In this document: piece after piece, positions 38,642 to 48,065 of the stretch
Numbering within the stretch: the first letter of the stretch is position 1
Layout of the letters: each line of letters begins with the position of its first letter
Assembly: GCA_024704175.1 (NCBI GenBank)
Contig: CP085629.1
Span: 558,001 to 622,000 of the forward strand
DNA length: 64,000 nucleotides
Direction of reading: 5' to 3'
DNA from: Paenibacillus sp. P25
GTDB taxonomy: Bacteria; Bacillota; Bacilli; Paenibacillales; NBRC-103111
The notes under the pieces: generated by a model
The model's database searches: none
Told to the model about the DNA's origin: nothing
The model's input: the letters and a program-made list of their open reading frames with translations, nothing else
Made by a program: the position numbers and the translations under genes

Positions 38642-39533
38642 ATGAAAGAAGCAATTCCGGTAAGTTCTGCCTGGCAGGGGAAAAAGCTGCGTTTTCCCGC
38701 GCGGGAGGATTCAGGCGTTTGGCTGTTTCCGAGCTGTTCGTTTACGGGGCGGCACTCGCCGTCTTGTTCATTGCTCTCTGCGCGTTATTCCCGAAGTGGA
38801 TTGCCCCTTATTCGGCGACGGAGATGTTCACGGACAGCCTGCTGCAGCCCCTAGCGTAAGGCACTTGTTCGGTACGGATTATTTCGGCCGGGATGTATTC
38901 AGCGTCGTGGTCTACGGCGGCCGGGACTCCCTCTTCATCGGTATTGCATCGGTGCTGGCCGGAGCACTGGCCGGCGGGATCATCGGTTCGGTATCGGGCT
39001 ACATCGGCGGCTTCGTCGATGCGGTGCTGATGCGGATCATCGACGTGCTGATGACGATCCCGGGCGTGCTGCTTGCTTTAGCGATAGCCGCAGCGCTGGG
39101 ACCCAGCTTGTTTAATATCGTCCTGGCGGTGGCCATTTCGGCCGTTCCGGGATATGCCAGGGTGATCCGAGGCCAAATTCTGAGTATCAAGGGCCGGCCG
39201 TTCATTACGGCTTCGCGTTCGATCGGGACGCCGGGCTGGCGCATCTTCGCCCAGCATGTCCTTCCCCACGCCTGGACTCCCCTGCTGGTGATGGCAACGA
39301 TCGGCCTCGGCTCTTCGATTCTCATCGGCTCGGGACTCAGCTTTCTGGGACTCGGCGTAGTCAAAGATATTCCCGACTGGGGGGCGCTGCTCTCCCAAGG
39401 AAGAGGCTATTTGACGGTCGCTTGGTGGATCTCCACCTTTCCGGGGCTGACGATTACGTTATTCGTGCTATCTGTCAATTTGATCGGAGACAAATTCCGG
39501 GATGCCATGGATCCCAAGCAAAGCAGGGCATAG
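38642..39533 (+). CDS. Peptide/nickel-type ABC transporter permease, DppC/GsiD type (two frameshifts)
   Basis: The second permease, about 298 residues. The N-terminal arm precedes a first membrane helix (LFVYGAALAVLFIALCALFP). The family signature HLFGTDYFGRDVFS follows, and the cytoplasmic EAA loop is ASRSIGTPGWRIFAQHVLPH. One base is missing near 38714, and another near 38850 in a run of four C, which hides the LFGTD motif from the N-terminal reading. GGAGGAG lies before the ATG. It partners with the DppB-like subunit to form the channel. Confidence 0.88.
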
Positions 39534-39548
39534 CAGGAGGGGATCAGC

Positions 39549-41576
39549 ATGGAACAACTGCTAGATATTCAAGGGCTGACGGTCTATTTCCGGGCGAAGA
39601 AAGGACTGCTAACCGCGATTGCGGACGTATCCCTGACGATCCAGGCGGGGAAACCGTCTGCCTCGTAGGGGAGTCGGGCAGCGGCAAAACCGTAGCGTCG
39701 AAATCCATCATGCGGCTGATCGATTACGAGAACGGCGTCATTGCGGGCGGCCGCATCGGGTTTGGGGGCGTAGACCTGGCCGCCCTGCCGCAGGAGCAGG
39801 TGCGTTTGCTGCGGGGAAAAGGATCGCGATGGTGTTCCAGGAGCCGATGGCCGCCTTCGATCCGGTATTTACGATCGGCGACCAAATCACGGAGTCGATC
39901 GTCCAGCATAAGCTCGCCACGAAAGCGCAGGCCTCGGAACGAGCAGTTGAGCTTCTTCGCCGGGTCGGGATTCCCGAACCGGAGCCGCGCATGAAACAGT
40001 ATCCGAACGAGCTGTCCGGGGGCATGCTGCAGCGGGCGATGATTGCGATGGCGCTGGCCTGCGGGCCTGAGCTCGCTCATTGCCGACGAGCCGACGACCG
40101 CACTGGATGTCACGATCCAGGCGCAAATCCTGCAGCTGCTGCGGGAGCTTCAAGAGGAATTCCATATGGCAATCCTACTCATCACCCATGATCTCGGCAT
40201 TGCGGCCGAAATGGCCGACCGCATCGTGGTAATGTATGCCGGCGAGGTGGTGGAGGAGGCGACGTCCCGGCAGACTGTTCGAACACCCGCATCATCCGTA
40301 CACGAAGGGTTTGCTGCAGTCGATCACGACGATGGATAGCGACCGCTCGGCGAAGCTGTACGCCATCGAAGGGTCGATTCCGAATTTGGCGGAGTCGCCG
40401 ACCGGTCGCCGCTTTCATCCGCGGTGTCCGTACAAGACCGATACCTGCATGCATCAAAACCCGCCGCTTGCCGAAATCAATGGCCGCAAGGCGGCCTGCT
40501 GGTACGCGGGGGATCTGAGTGCGCCGCTTGGATGGAATTTCGCCCCCAAGACGGTTCGGATCTCGGAAGCCACACCGGAGGCACGGCACGCTGTCGCTCC
40601 TTCGGCGGCGGATGAACCGCTGTTCGAAGTGAAAGGGCTGCGCAAATATTACCCGGTCAAAGGAGGAGGGCTTCTGCGGACCGGTGGGCAGATTCGCGCC
40701 GTCGACGAGGTATCCTTCACCATTCGCAGAGGAGAAACGTTCGGCCTTGTAGGCGAATCGGGAAGCGGCAAATCCACCTTGGGCCGGGTCATGCTGCAGC
40801 TGGAGAAGGCGACGGGCGGCCGGGTTCTGTTCCAAGGTCAGGATTTAACGTCGCTGGACGGATCCGCCCTTCGGAAGGCCCGGCGCGAGATGCAGATGAT
40901 TTTCCAGGATCCGTACAGCTCGCTCAATCCGCGCTGGCGTATCGGGGACATCATCGGCGAGCCTTTATCCGTGCATGAGGGACTAAGCGGCAGGCGGAAG
41001 CGGGATCGCGTTGAGGAACTGCTGGATAAGGTCGGTCTGAGTCCGTCCTGGTACGACCGTTATCCGCATGAATTTTCCGGCGGACAGCGCCAGCGGATCG
41101 GGATCGCCCGGGCGATCGCACTCGAGCCCCGGTTTATTCTTGCGGATGAAGCGGTGTCGGCGCTGGATGTATCCGTGCAGGCGCAGATCGTCAACCTGAT
41201 GCAGGAACTGCAGAGCCGGCTTGATCTGACCTATCTGTTCATCGCGCACGGTCTTCATATCGTACGCCACATTTCCGACCGGATCGGTGTCATGTATCTG
41301 GGCAAGCTGGTCGAGATCGCCCCGAGCGAGGAGCTGTTCCGGCGGCCGGCGCATCATTATACGAAGGCGCTTCTCTCCTCCGTGCCGCGGCCCGACCCGC
41401 TCCGGAAGCGGGAGTTCATCGCGGTTCAAGGCGAAATGCCGTCTCCGGCGAATCCGCCATCCGGTCGCCGCTTCCATACCCGCTGCCCGGCGGCGACGGA
41501 GAAGTGCCGTGAAGCGGAGCCCGAGCTGCGGGAGTGGGAACCGGGCCGCTGGGTAGCATGTCACGACCCGGTGTAA
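39549..41576 (+). CDS. Fused double ATPase of a peptide/glutathione-type ABC transporter, GsiA-like (four frameshifts)
   Basis: Two ABC ATPase domains in one apparent polypeptide of about 676 residues. Domain 1 has Walker [10 protein letters not shown], signature [15 protein letters not shown] and Walker [13 protein letters not shown], then the oligopeptide-type C-terminal cysteine motif [17 protein letters not shown]. Domain 2 starts at [16 protein letters not shown], with [25 protein letters not shown] and [12 protein letters not shown], and a second cysteine motif RCPAATEKC. No stop or ribosome site is seen between the domains, so the fusion is as in E. coli GsiA. Breaks near 39649 (G-run), 39818 (A-run), 40075 and 40274 fall only in domain 1. 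An unseen indel hiding a stop cannot be excluded. Confidence 0.82.
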
Positions 41577-41662
41577 GAAGAGGGTCGTAAGCGGGAGGCC
41601 GGCCGTGCTCGACGTATTCGTTTCTCCCCTCAAGTGGCTTGGGAAGCAAATTCATTGTGTCT

Positions 41663-41690
41663 ATAACCAAGTATTTTTATTGGAATGATT
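41663..41690 (+). promoter_or_regulatory. Sulfur-regulon operator candidate upstream of the Ldh_2/cystine block
   Basis: A 28-base site with the dyad CCAA-N9-TTGG inside ATAACCAAG and TTGGAATGATT. It aligns with 30785-30812 at the same half-site spacing. It lies 58 bases before the dehydrogenase start. The rest of the 41577-41748 gap holds nothing else clear. Confidence 0.5.
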
Positions 41691-41748
41691 TAATTTGGAA
41701 CTCGCGGGGGCGGATAGGGGCCATCAAGCGGGATGGGGGTTATATACG

Positions 41749-42753
41749 ATGACTTACACCAGCATTGCCATTTCCGAGCTGAAGAAGCTGGCCGTGCAGA
41801 TTCTGGTACAGAAGGGGGCTTCCGAACAGGAAGCGGAAATCGTGGCGGAGGATTACCTCGATGCCGACCTGCGAGGACGCTCGTCGCACGGCTTCGCTTC
41901 TTTCTCCACGGCGGTGGAGGCCTTTGAAAACAGGGGCAAATACCAGGTGGAGCGCTTCGAGGGCTCCGTGCTCAGCATCCACGGGAACGGGGACAGCGGC
42001 CATCTCGTGGCCCGGGACGCCATCGACCTCAGCCTGCAGCGGCTTCAGAGCCAGAAGGTGCTGGCCGTCGGAATCAGCGACATTACACGGTTTAATTGTC
42101 CGGGGGCTATTGCCCGGTACGGTGCCGAGCGGGGAGCCGTTACTTTGGTATGGGAATACGGCGGCAAAAACCTGATGGTGCCCCACGGCGGCAAACAGGC
42201 GGCGGTTTCCACAAGTCCGTTCGGCATCGGCATCCCGCATACGGATCCGCTGTTTGTCGTCGACATCGCGTTATCGGAGCGGGCCATCGGCTTTGTCGAG
42301 CTGGCCAAACTTAAAGGGGAGCCAATCCCAGAGACATGGGGCGTCGACCGGGAAGGCCGGCCTACCGCGGACCCTCATCAGGTAGCGGCGGTCAACCCGT
42401 TCGGCGGATACAAAGGGTTTGCCCTCGCCTTGGCATTCGAAATCCTCTCGGGTGCGCTGGTCGGCGTTCCGATCGGTTCAAAGGGCTCCCTGGGCCGAAG
42501 AGGCGCACTGATCCTGCTGATCGATCCGACCCTCTTCGGACAAAGCACGGAAGCTTTTCGCGACCAGGTGGTAGCGTTCCTGCAAGAGGTGACCGGCACC
42601 CCGGCGGTTGACCCGTCCGTACCCGTTACCTACCCGGGACAGGGCTCGGAAGCGCGCGTCCGGGCTCAGCTGGAGCAGGGAGTTCTGACGCTGCCTGAAC
42701 CGGTCATCACACAAATAAGAAATTGGGCCGAAGCGGCCGTTCAGGCTCGTTAG
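41749..42753 (+). CDS. Ldh_2/malate-ureidoglycolate dehydrogenase family oxidoreductase
   Basis: An NAD(P)-dependent 2-hydroxyacid oxidoreductase of the YlbC/YjmC/ComC fold, about 334 residues. Motifs include DADLRGRSSHGF with the conserved Arg-Ser-His, the catalytic region VGISDITRFNCPGAIARYG, and PFGIGIPHTDPLFVVDIALS. NPFGGYKGFALALAFEILSG is also typical. The start is ATG 41749 with a purine-rich GGGGG upstream. It stands between the peptide and the amino acid transporters. In a sulfur context a role on sulfolactate or a 2-hydroxy acid from side-chain removal is possible (inference). Confidence 0.82.
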   Translation: MTYTSIAISELKKLAVQILVQKGASEQEAEIVAEDYLDADLRGRSSHGFASFSTAVEAFENRGKYQVERFEGSVLSIHGNGDSGHLVARDAIDLSLQRLQSQKVLAVGISDITRFNCPGAIARYGAERGAVTLVWEYGGKNLMVPHGGKQAAVSTSPFGIGIPHTDPLFVVDIALSERAIGFVELAKLKGEPIPETWGVDREGRPTADPHQVAAVNPFGGYKGFALALAFEILSGALVGVPIGSKGSLGRRGALILLIDPTLFGQSTEAFRDQVVAFLQEVTGTPAVDPSVPVTYPGQGSEARVRAQLEQGVLTLPEPVITQIRNWAEAAVQAR

Positions 42754-42796
42754 CGTATCGGCAGTACACGGATATGAATATTGGGAGGAACTTCAT

Positions 42797-43628
42797 TTGA
42801 AAAAATTAACGATTGCGGTATCGATTCTGGCCTTGCTGTTCCTTACGTCCGGTCTGCGGCCAGAGCAAGGAAGCGGGTACGGAAGCTTCGGCAAAACCGG
42901 CGGGGGCCGCCGTGAAAGCAAAGAAAGTGATCGTCGGCACCGGGACGCAGTTTCCGAACATTTGCTTTATCGACGATAAAGGGAACCTTACGGGGTATGA
43001 CGTCGAGCTGGTGAAGGAAATCGACAAGCGGCTTCCGGAATACGAGTTTGAATTCAAAACGATGGATTTCTCCAACCTGCTTCTCAGCCTGGAAACGAAT
43101 AAAATCGATTTTATCGCGCACCAGATGGAAGTCAACAAGGAGCGGCAAGAGAAATTTTTGTTCAACGACGAGGCTTATAACATCTTCCCGAACAAGGTCG
43201 TGGTCCGTAAGGACCGCAACGATATCAATTCCATTGACGATCTGAAAGGGAAGAAGGTCATCGTCGGAGCCACCAGCAACGCTTCCGTGCTGCTACAGGA
43301 CTATAACAAGACGCACGACAATGCGATCAATATTGTCTACTCGGGCAGCGGGGGAACGAACGATGTCGTCGCGCAATTGAAGTCGGGACGTGTGGACGCC
43401 ACGATCAGCACGCAGTTTGCCGTGGATCAAAGAAACCAGGCGGCCGATGCGCAGCAGAAGACGGTGGGGCCGGCGATTTCCAACTCGAAGGTTTATTTCA
43501 TTCTGCGCAAAGACGAGACCGAGCTGAAAACGAAGATCGACGAAGCGCTTCGGGAAATCAAGAAAGACGGCACGCTGTCGAAGCTCAGCAAGCAGTGGCT
43601 CGGTGCGGACTATACGGTGAACGAATGA
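42797..43628 (+). CDS. Amino acid (cystine-type) ABC transporter substrate-binding lipoprotein (frameshifted)
   Basis: A family 3 binding protein of about 277 residues, related to TcyJ/TcyK and YxeM. After a hydrophobic signal (KKLTIAVSILALLFL), a cysteine followed by GQSKEAGTE is recovered when one extra base near 42851 is dropped. The mature part has VIVGTGTQFPNICFIDDKGN, LTGYDVELVKEIDKRLPEYEF and the lobe-2 signature DDLKGKKVIVGATSNASVL. TTG 42797 follows GGGAGG. With the next three genes it forms a polar amino acid importer, probably for cystine or S-modified cysteine. Confidence 0.88.
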
Positions 43629-43663
43629 GGCTCACATCACGCAGAAGGGTGTAAGGTGGGGTC

Positions 43664-44383
43664 ATGGGAAAAGCGTTCGATTTTAATCTCATCTGGATTT
43701 TCCTTCCAAAGTTACTGGTTTACCTGCATATTACGCTGTTCATTCTGATGGCATCCGTTGCGGTAGGGATGATCGTCGGGCTGTTGATTGCCCTTCCGCG
43801 GCTGTACCGTGTGCCCGTGCTGAACCGGCTCGTCATCATCTACGTGTCCTTCATGAGAGGAACCCCGATTCTGATCCAGCTGTTCCTAGTCTATTATGCT
43901 TTGCCCGAGCCGCTGAAGCGGCTGCACGTGGACGTAAGGGATGTGCCGGCGCTGGTGTTCGTCATCATTACTTACGGCCTGCACTTCGGAGCGTACTTCT
44001 CCGAAATCGTACGCGCGGCCGTAGGCGGCGTGGACCGGGGGCAGGTGGAGGCGGCTTATTCGGTCGGGATGAGCGGGCTTGAAGCGTTCGTGCGGGTTGT
44101 GCTTCCCCAGGCGCTAACCATCGCATTTCCCAATTTCGGCAACCTGGTCGTCTCCAGCCTAAAGGACACCTCGCTTGCCTTCTCGCTTGGGGTGATGGAT
44201 ATGGTCGGGAGAGCCGAGACGCTGGGCACCACGCATCATTATCTGGAAATTTATATCGCGCTTGCGATCATTTATTATGCCATTTGCATCGTGCTGGAAA
44301 AAGGCTTCGCCGCGGCGGAGCGCAGACTGCAGAGGCATGAACGCAGGCCGGTGATAGGCGGGGTGATCGGCCATTCAGCTTGA
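43664..44383 (+). CDS. Amino acid ABC transporter permease, TcyL type
   Basis: A HisM-type permease of 239 residues with five membrane segments, intact. It has YVSFMRGTPILIQLFLVYYALP and the EAA loop QVEAAYSVGMSGLEAFVRVVLPQA, followed by NLVVSSLKDTSLAFSLGVMD. GGTGGGG precedes the ATG. Its 3' end overlaps the next permease gene. Like TcyL and TcyM in B. subtilis, it is expected to form a heterodimer with the following gene product. Confidence 0.9.
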   Translation: MGKAFDFNLIWIFLPKLLVYLHITLFILMASVAVGMIVGLLIALPRLYRVPVLNRLVIIYVSFMRGTPILIQLFLVYYALPEPLKRLHVDVRDVPALVFVIITYGLHFGAYFSEIVRAAVGGVDRGQVEAAYSVGMSGLEAFVRVVLPQALTIAFPNFGNLVVSSLKDTSLAFSLGVMDMVGRAETLGTTHHYLEIYIALAIIYYAICIVLEKGFAAAERRLQRHERRPVIGGVIGHSA

Positions 44384-45162
44384 TTATGCTTTTATCGTAA
44401 CGGCTTTCTTCGAAATCTTAAAGGCCTTGCCCTTGACCCTGGTCATCTCCATCGTCCCAGCGCTGTTTGGCTTCGTGATCGGCATCGGCATTGCGCTCAT
44501 CCGGATGTACAAGGTGAAGTACATTCACCGGCTTGCCGGGTTGTACGTATCCTTCATCCGGGGGACGCCGCTTCTTCTGCACATCATGATCATTTATTTC
44601 GGGGTCGCCGCTCCTGTACGATTCACTGGCCGCGCAGTACGGCTGGAGCTTCCGTTCGAACGCCATTCCGCTCATCACGTTCGTGCTGATCGCCTTCTCC
44701 CTGAATTCCGGGGCCTATATGTCGGAAGCGATCCGCTCCGGTATTTTATCGGTGTCCTCCGGGCAGATGGAAGCCGCTTATTCCGTCGGCATGACGACAG
44801 CGCAGGGACTGCGCCGCGTACTTATTCCGCAGGCACTCATGGCAAGCCTGCCCAATTTGCTGCACAAATTTATCGGATTACTGCACGGCTCTTCGCTGGC
44901 GTTCACGATCAGCCTGGTCGAACTCAACGGGAAGGCGAACATTGTCGCCACTTCGAATTTGAAATTTCTGGAGGCGTTCATCGCCGCGGCACTCATTTAT
45001 TGGGGTCTGACCTTCCTCGCCGAGAAGCTGACGGCCCTGCTGGAGAAGCGGTTGAATCTTTATAATAAGGGGGAGTGGCATGATTCGGCTCACAAACATC
45101 CGGAAGTCCTTCGGCAAGCAGGAGGTGCTGCGAGGCATCCATTTGACCGTGAACAAGGGTGA
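44373..45162 (+). CDS. Amino acid ABC transporter permease, TcyM type (frameshifted)
   Basis: The second permease of the importer. It has ALPLTLVISIVPALFGFVIG, YVSFIRGTPLLLHIMIIYFG and the EAA loop QMEAAYSVGMTTAQGLRRVL, then LHGSSLAFTISLVELNGKA. One extra base near 44610 separates the two readings. The frame has no ATG; the best start is ATT 44373 (reading QLDYAFIV) behind GGGGTG, with TTG 44427 as an alternative. As read, it overlaps the ATPase gene by 83 bases. A second indel near 45060 may hide the true stop just before the ATPase ribosome site. Confidence 0.82.
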
Positions 45163-45833
45163 TGTCGTTTGCATTCTCGGTCCTAGCGGCTCGGGAAAGA
45201 CGACGCTGCTTCGGTGCATCAACTTTTTGGAGCGGCCGAATGACGGGGAGGTAGCCATTGGCGATTATTCCGTTCAGTGCAAGCATCCGAGCAAAAAGGA
45301 CATTTTGACCCTGCGCCGGAAGACGGCGATGGTGTTCCAGCATTATAACCTTTTCAAGCATAAAACCGTACTGGAAAACGTAATGGAGGGACTCGTGGTC
45401 GTGCAGAAGGTCCCGAAGCCGTTCGCGAGGCAGCAGAGCCTTCAGGTGCTGGAGAAGGTGGGCCTGCTTCCCAAAGCGGATGCCTATCCGAGCGAGCTCT
45501 CCGGCGGACAGCAGCAGCTGGGTCGGCATTGCCCGCGCCTTGGCGCTGAACCCCGAGGTCATCCTGTTCGACGAACCGACCTCGGCGCTGGATCCGGAGC
45601 TGGTGGGTGAAGTGCTCTCCGTCATCCGGAAAATCGCGAAGGAAGGGGTCACGATGATCGTCGTTACGCATGAGATGGCCTTTGCCCGGGACGTATCGAG
45701 TCATGTCGTGTTTATGGACGACGGGCAGATCGTGGAGGAAGGCGGGCCGGAAGAGATCTTCGTGCGTCCGACGGAAGAGAGGACGAAACAATTCCTGAAA
45801 CGCATTACGGCGGAGTGGAGCTATGTTATATAA
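45080..45833 (+). CDS. Amino acid ABC transporter ATP-binding protein, TcyN type (frameshifted)
   Basis: The ATPase of the cystine-type importer, about 250 residues. Walker A is [13 protein letters not shown], the Q-loop follows in [13 protein letters not shown], and the signature is [16 protein letters not shown] with one extra base near 45519 inside it. Walker B is [16 protein letters not shown], and the H-loop is [20 protein letters not shown] precedes the ATG. It is the last transporter gene, followed 19 bases later by an acetyltransferase gene, as in ytm- and yxe-like operons. Confidence 0.9.
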
Positions 45834-45852
45834 TGGAAAAGAGGTGGCAGGT

Positions 45853-46357
45853 ATGAGCGAGATTTACCGTTTGGCCGGACCGGAGGATGCCGGGGAGCCG
45901 CTGGAGGTCATCAGCGGCGCTTATCAGTCGATCCGCGACCTGAACATTGAATTCCGGGCGGTCCATGCGGATTTGGAGATGGTCAGGAGCAATATCCAGG
46001 ACAATCACTGCTATGTGCTGCAGCTGGACGGCGCCATCGCTGCTACGATTTCCTTAAAATTGCAGCATGATGCAAGCGAATTTCCATTCCTGTACTGGTT
46101 CGCGGTTCATCCCCGATATGCGAATCAAGGGATCGGCTCCAGGCTCCTGTCCTTCGTAGAGAAGCGGATCGTCCGGGATGTTCACAAGGCGCAGGCCGTT
46201 ACCTTGGCGACCTCGAAGAAGCATCCTTGGTCTGCTTCCCATGTACGAAAGGAAAGGGTACCGGCGCTTTTTCGAAAGAGATTTGGGAACAGACGACAAG
46301 CTGATTTTTCTGAAAAAGGTGCTGGTTCCCGAAGCCGCCGCCGTCGTCACTGAATAA
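45853..46357 (+). CDS. GNAT-family N-acetyltransferase, YtmI/YxeL-like role (frameshifted)
   Basis: A GNAT acetyltransferase of about 168 residues. The acetyl-CoA motif is FAVHPRYANQGIGSRLLSFV, preceded by the strand GAIAATISLKL. After one extra base near 46231, the C-terminal part resumes as LLPMYERKGYRRFFERDLG, the usual GNAT strand 6-7 region, and the corrected stop is at 46355-46357. GAGGTGG precedes the ATG. Between a cystine-type importer and an M20 deacetylase, the expected role is to N-acetylate an imported S-modified cysteine. That is established for the B. subtilis yxe pathway and inferred here. Confidence 0.85.
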
Positions 46358-46389
46358 GAAGCAACAACCACTATGGGAGGGATCCGGAT

Positions 46390-46857
46390 ATGAGTCAATC
46401 CGTAATCGATCTTGAGGCGTATAAGAATACCTATGAGCAGCTGAAGCAGGCGGTCCAGGGGCTTACCGATGAACAACTGAAGCGAAAAGAGGCCCCGGGA
46501 AAATGGAGCGTCACCGAGGTGCTCTCCCATCTGGCCGACCACAGCCTCATCTTCTCCTTCCGTATCCGCAAGCTGATCTCCGAAACGAATGTGCAATTGC
46601 CCGGCTTCCAGCAGGATCTGTGGGTAAGCGAATCGAAAGCGAACGAAGGCTCCGCTTCGGATTATCTTTCCTTATTTCAGGCGCTGGTTACCTTTAACAC
46701 TTTACTGTTCGGGCGGCTATCGGCAGAGGACTGGAACAAGTCGGGCCTGAATTTCAAGGGTGAACCGGTAACGGCCGCGGAATCCTTGGCCGCCTTCACC
46801 AAGCATGTGCAGACGCATTTGGCCCAGATTGAGCGCATCAAACAAACTTTGCAATAA
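46390..46857 (+). CDS. DinB-family protein
   Basis: A 155-residue four-helix DinB/YfiT-like protein. It has KWSVTEVLSHLADHSLIFSF with two histidines and FTKHVQTHLAQIERI near the C-terminus, the expected ligands of the metal site. Members include bacillithiol S-transferases and metal-dependent hydrolases. Being inside a thiol-salvage cluster, a thiol-transfer role is attractive but unproven. GGGAGG precedes the ATG. It is intact, with 12 bases to the deacetylase gene. Confidence 0.8.
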   Translation: MSQSVIDLEAYKNTYEQLKQAVQGLTDEQLKRKEAPGKWSVTEVLSHLADHSLIFSFRIRKLISETNVQLPGFQQDLWVSESKANEGSASDYLSLFQALVTFNTLLFGRLSAEDWNKSGLNFKGEPVTAAESLAAFTKHVQTHLAQIERIKQTLQ

Positions 46858-46869
46858 GGAGAGCGTGCC

Positions 46870-48058
46870 ATGACGCCTGAACAGCTGCTCCGTGAGGCGC
46901 AAGATCTGCTGCCCCGATTGATCGGGTTCCGGCGCGATCTGCACCGTTACCCGGAGCTGTCGATGGAAGAATTCGAGACGACGCGAAAGATCAAGGAGTT
47001 CTTGAGCGATGCGGGGATCGAGCTGCTTCCCCTGGACCTGCCGGTCGGCGTGCTGGCCGAAATCACCGGGGCGCTCCCGGGTCCTACCGTTGCGCTGCGC
47101 GCCGACATCGACGCCTTGGCGGTGACGGAAGAGACCGGACTGCCCTTCGCTTCGGCGGTCCCGGGCAAGATGCATGCCTGCGGGCACGATTTTCATACGT
47201 CGGCCATCCTGGGGGCGGCGCCGCTGTTGAAAGAGCATGCGGCGCAGCTTCGCGGCCGGGTGCGTCTTCTGTTTCAGCCGGCGGAGGAGAAAGGAACGGG
47301 GGCGAAGGCGATGATCGCAGCCGGGGCGCTGGAAGGCGTGCAGGCGATCTTCGGGATGCACAACAAGCCGGAGCTCGCCCGTCGGTACGGTCGGCCTGCT
47401 GCCGGGACCGCTGATGGCCGGCGTGGACGGCTTTAAATTCACCGTGCTGGGCAAGGGCGGGCACGCGGCTATCCCGGATGCCGTGATCGACCCGATCGTC
47501 GCGGCCAGCTCGATTGTCGGCGGACTGCAGACGGCCGTCAGCCGGAATATCAGTCCGTTCGACAGCGCCGTCGTCAGCGTATGCAAGTTTCAAGCGGGCA
47601 CCTCATGGAATGTGATACCGGGCGAGGCCGTCCTGGAAGGCACGGTACGCACCTTCGGCCGGGATCTCAGAAGCCGCCTTCCGGAGCTGCTCGAACGAAT
47701 TGCCGGCGGCATTGCGTCGGGGTACGGGGCGGAGACGAGGTTCCGGTGGTTCCCGGGCATTCCCTCGGTAAATAATGATCCCGACATGGTGGAAGTGATG
47801 CGGAAAGCGGCCGAGATTCTGGGATTGCCAATCGTGACAGCGCGCCCTTCCGCCGGAGGGGAAGATTTCGCCTTTTACCAGGAGGAAGTACCGGGCCGCT
47901 TTATCTGGATGGGTACCGGCGGTACCGAGGAGTGGCACCATCCGAAATTTACGGTTAACGAGGAAGCGCTGGCGCCAGGCACTGCTTTATTCGTGCTGGC
48001 GGCGGTTCAAGCGCTAAATACGATAGCAGAAACGAACAGACAGTTAAGCGGAGCTTAA
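46870..48058 (+). CDS. M20-family amidohydrolase / N-acyl amino acid deacetylase, YxeP/YtnL type (frameshifted)
   Basis: A metallo-amidohydrolase of about 396 residues. It starts with LIGFRRDLHRYPELSMEEFE. Metal ligands are in MHACGHDFHTSAILGAA and FQPAEEKGTGA, and the dimerisation lid is GGHAAIPDAVIDPIVAASSI. The C-terminal SAGGEDFAFYQEEVPG completes the site. One extra base near 47377 sits between GMHNKPEL and PVGTVGLLPGPLMAGVDGF. AAGGAGAG precedes the ATG. In yxe/ytm-type pathways this enzyme releases cysteine from N-acetylcysteine. The stop lies in a perfect hairpin shared with the convergent reductase gene. Confidence 0.88.
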
Positions 48059-48065
48059 CTGTCTG
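48037..48065. terminator. Perfect hairpin spanning two convergent stop codons
   Basis: CAGACAGTTAAGC and GCTTAACTGTCTG pair over 13 bases with a three-base loop. The stops of the M20 gene and of the convergent reductase gene both lie in the right arm. No T-tract follows on either strand, so termination may be weak. Confidence 0.6.
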
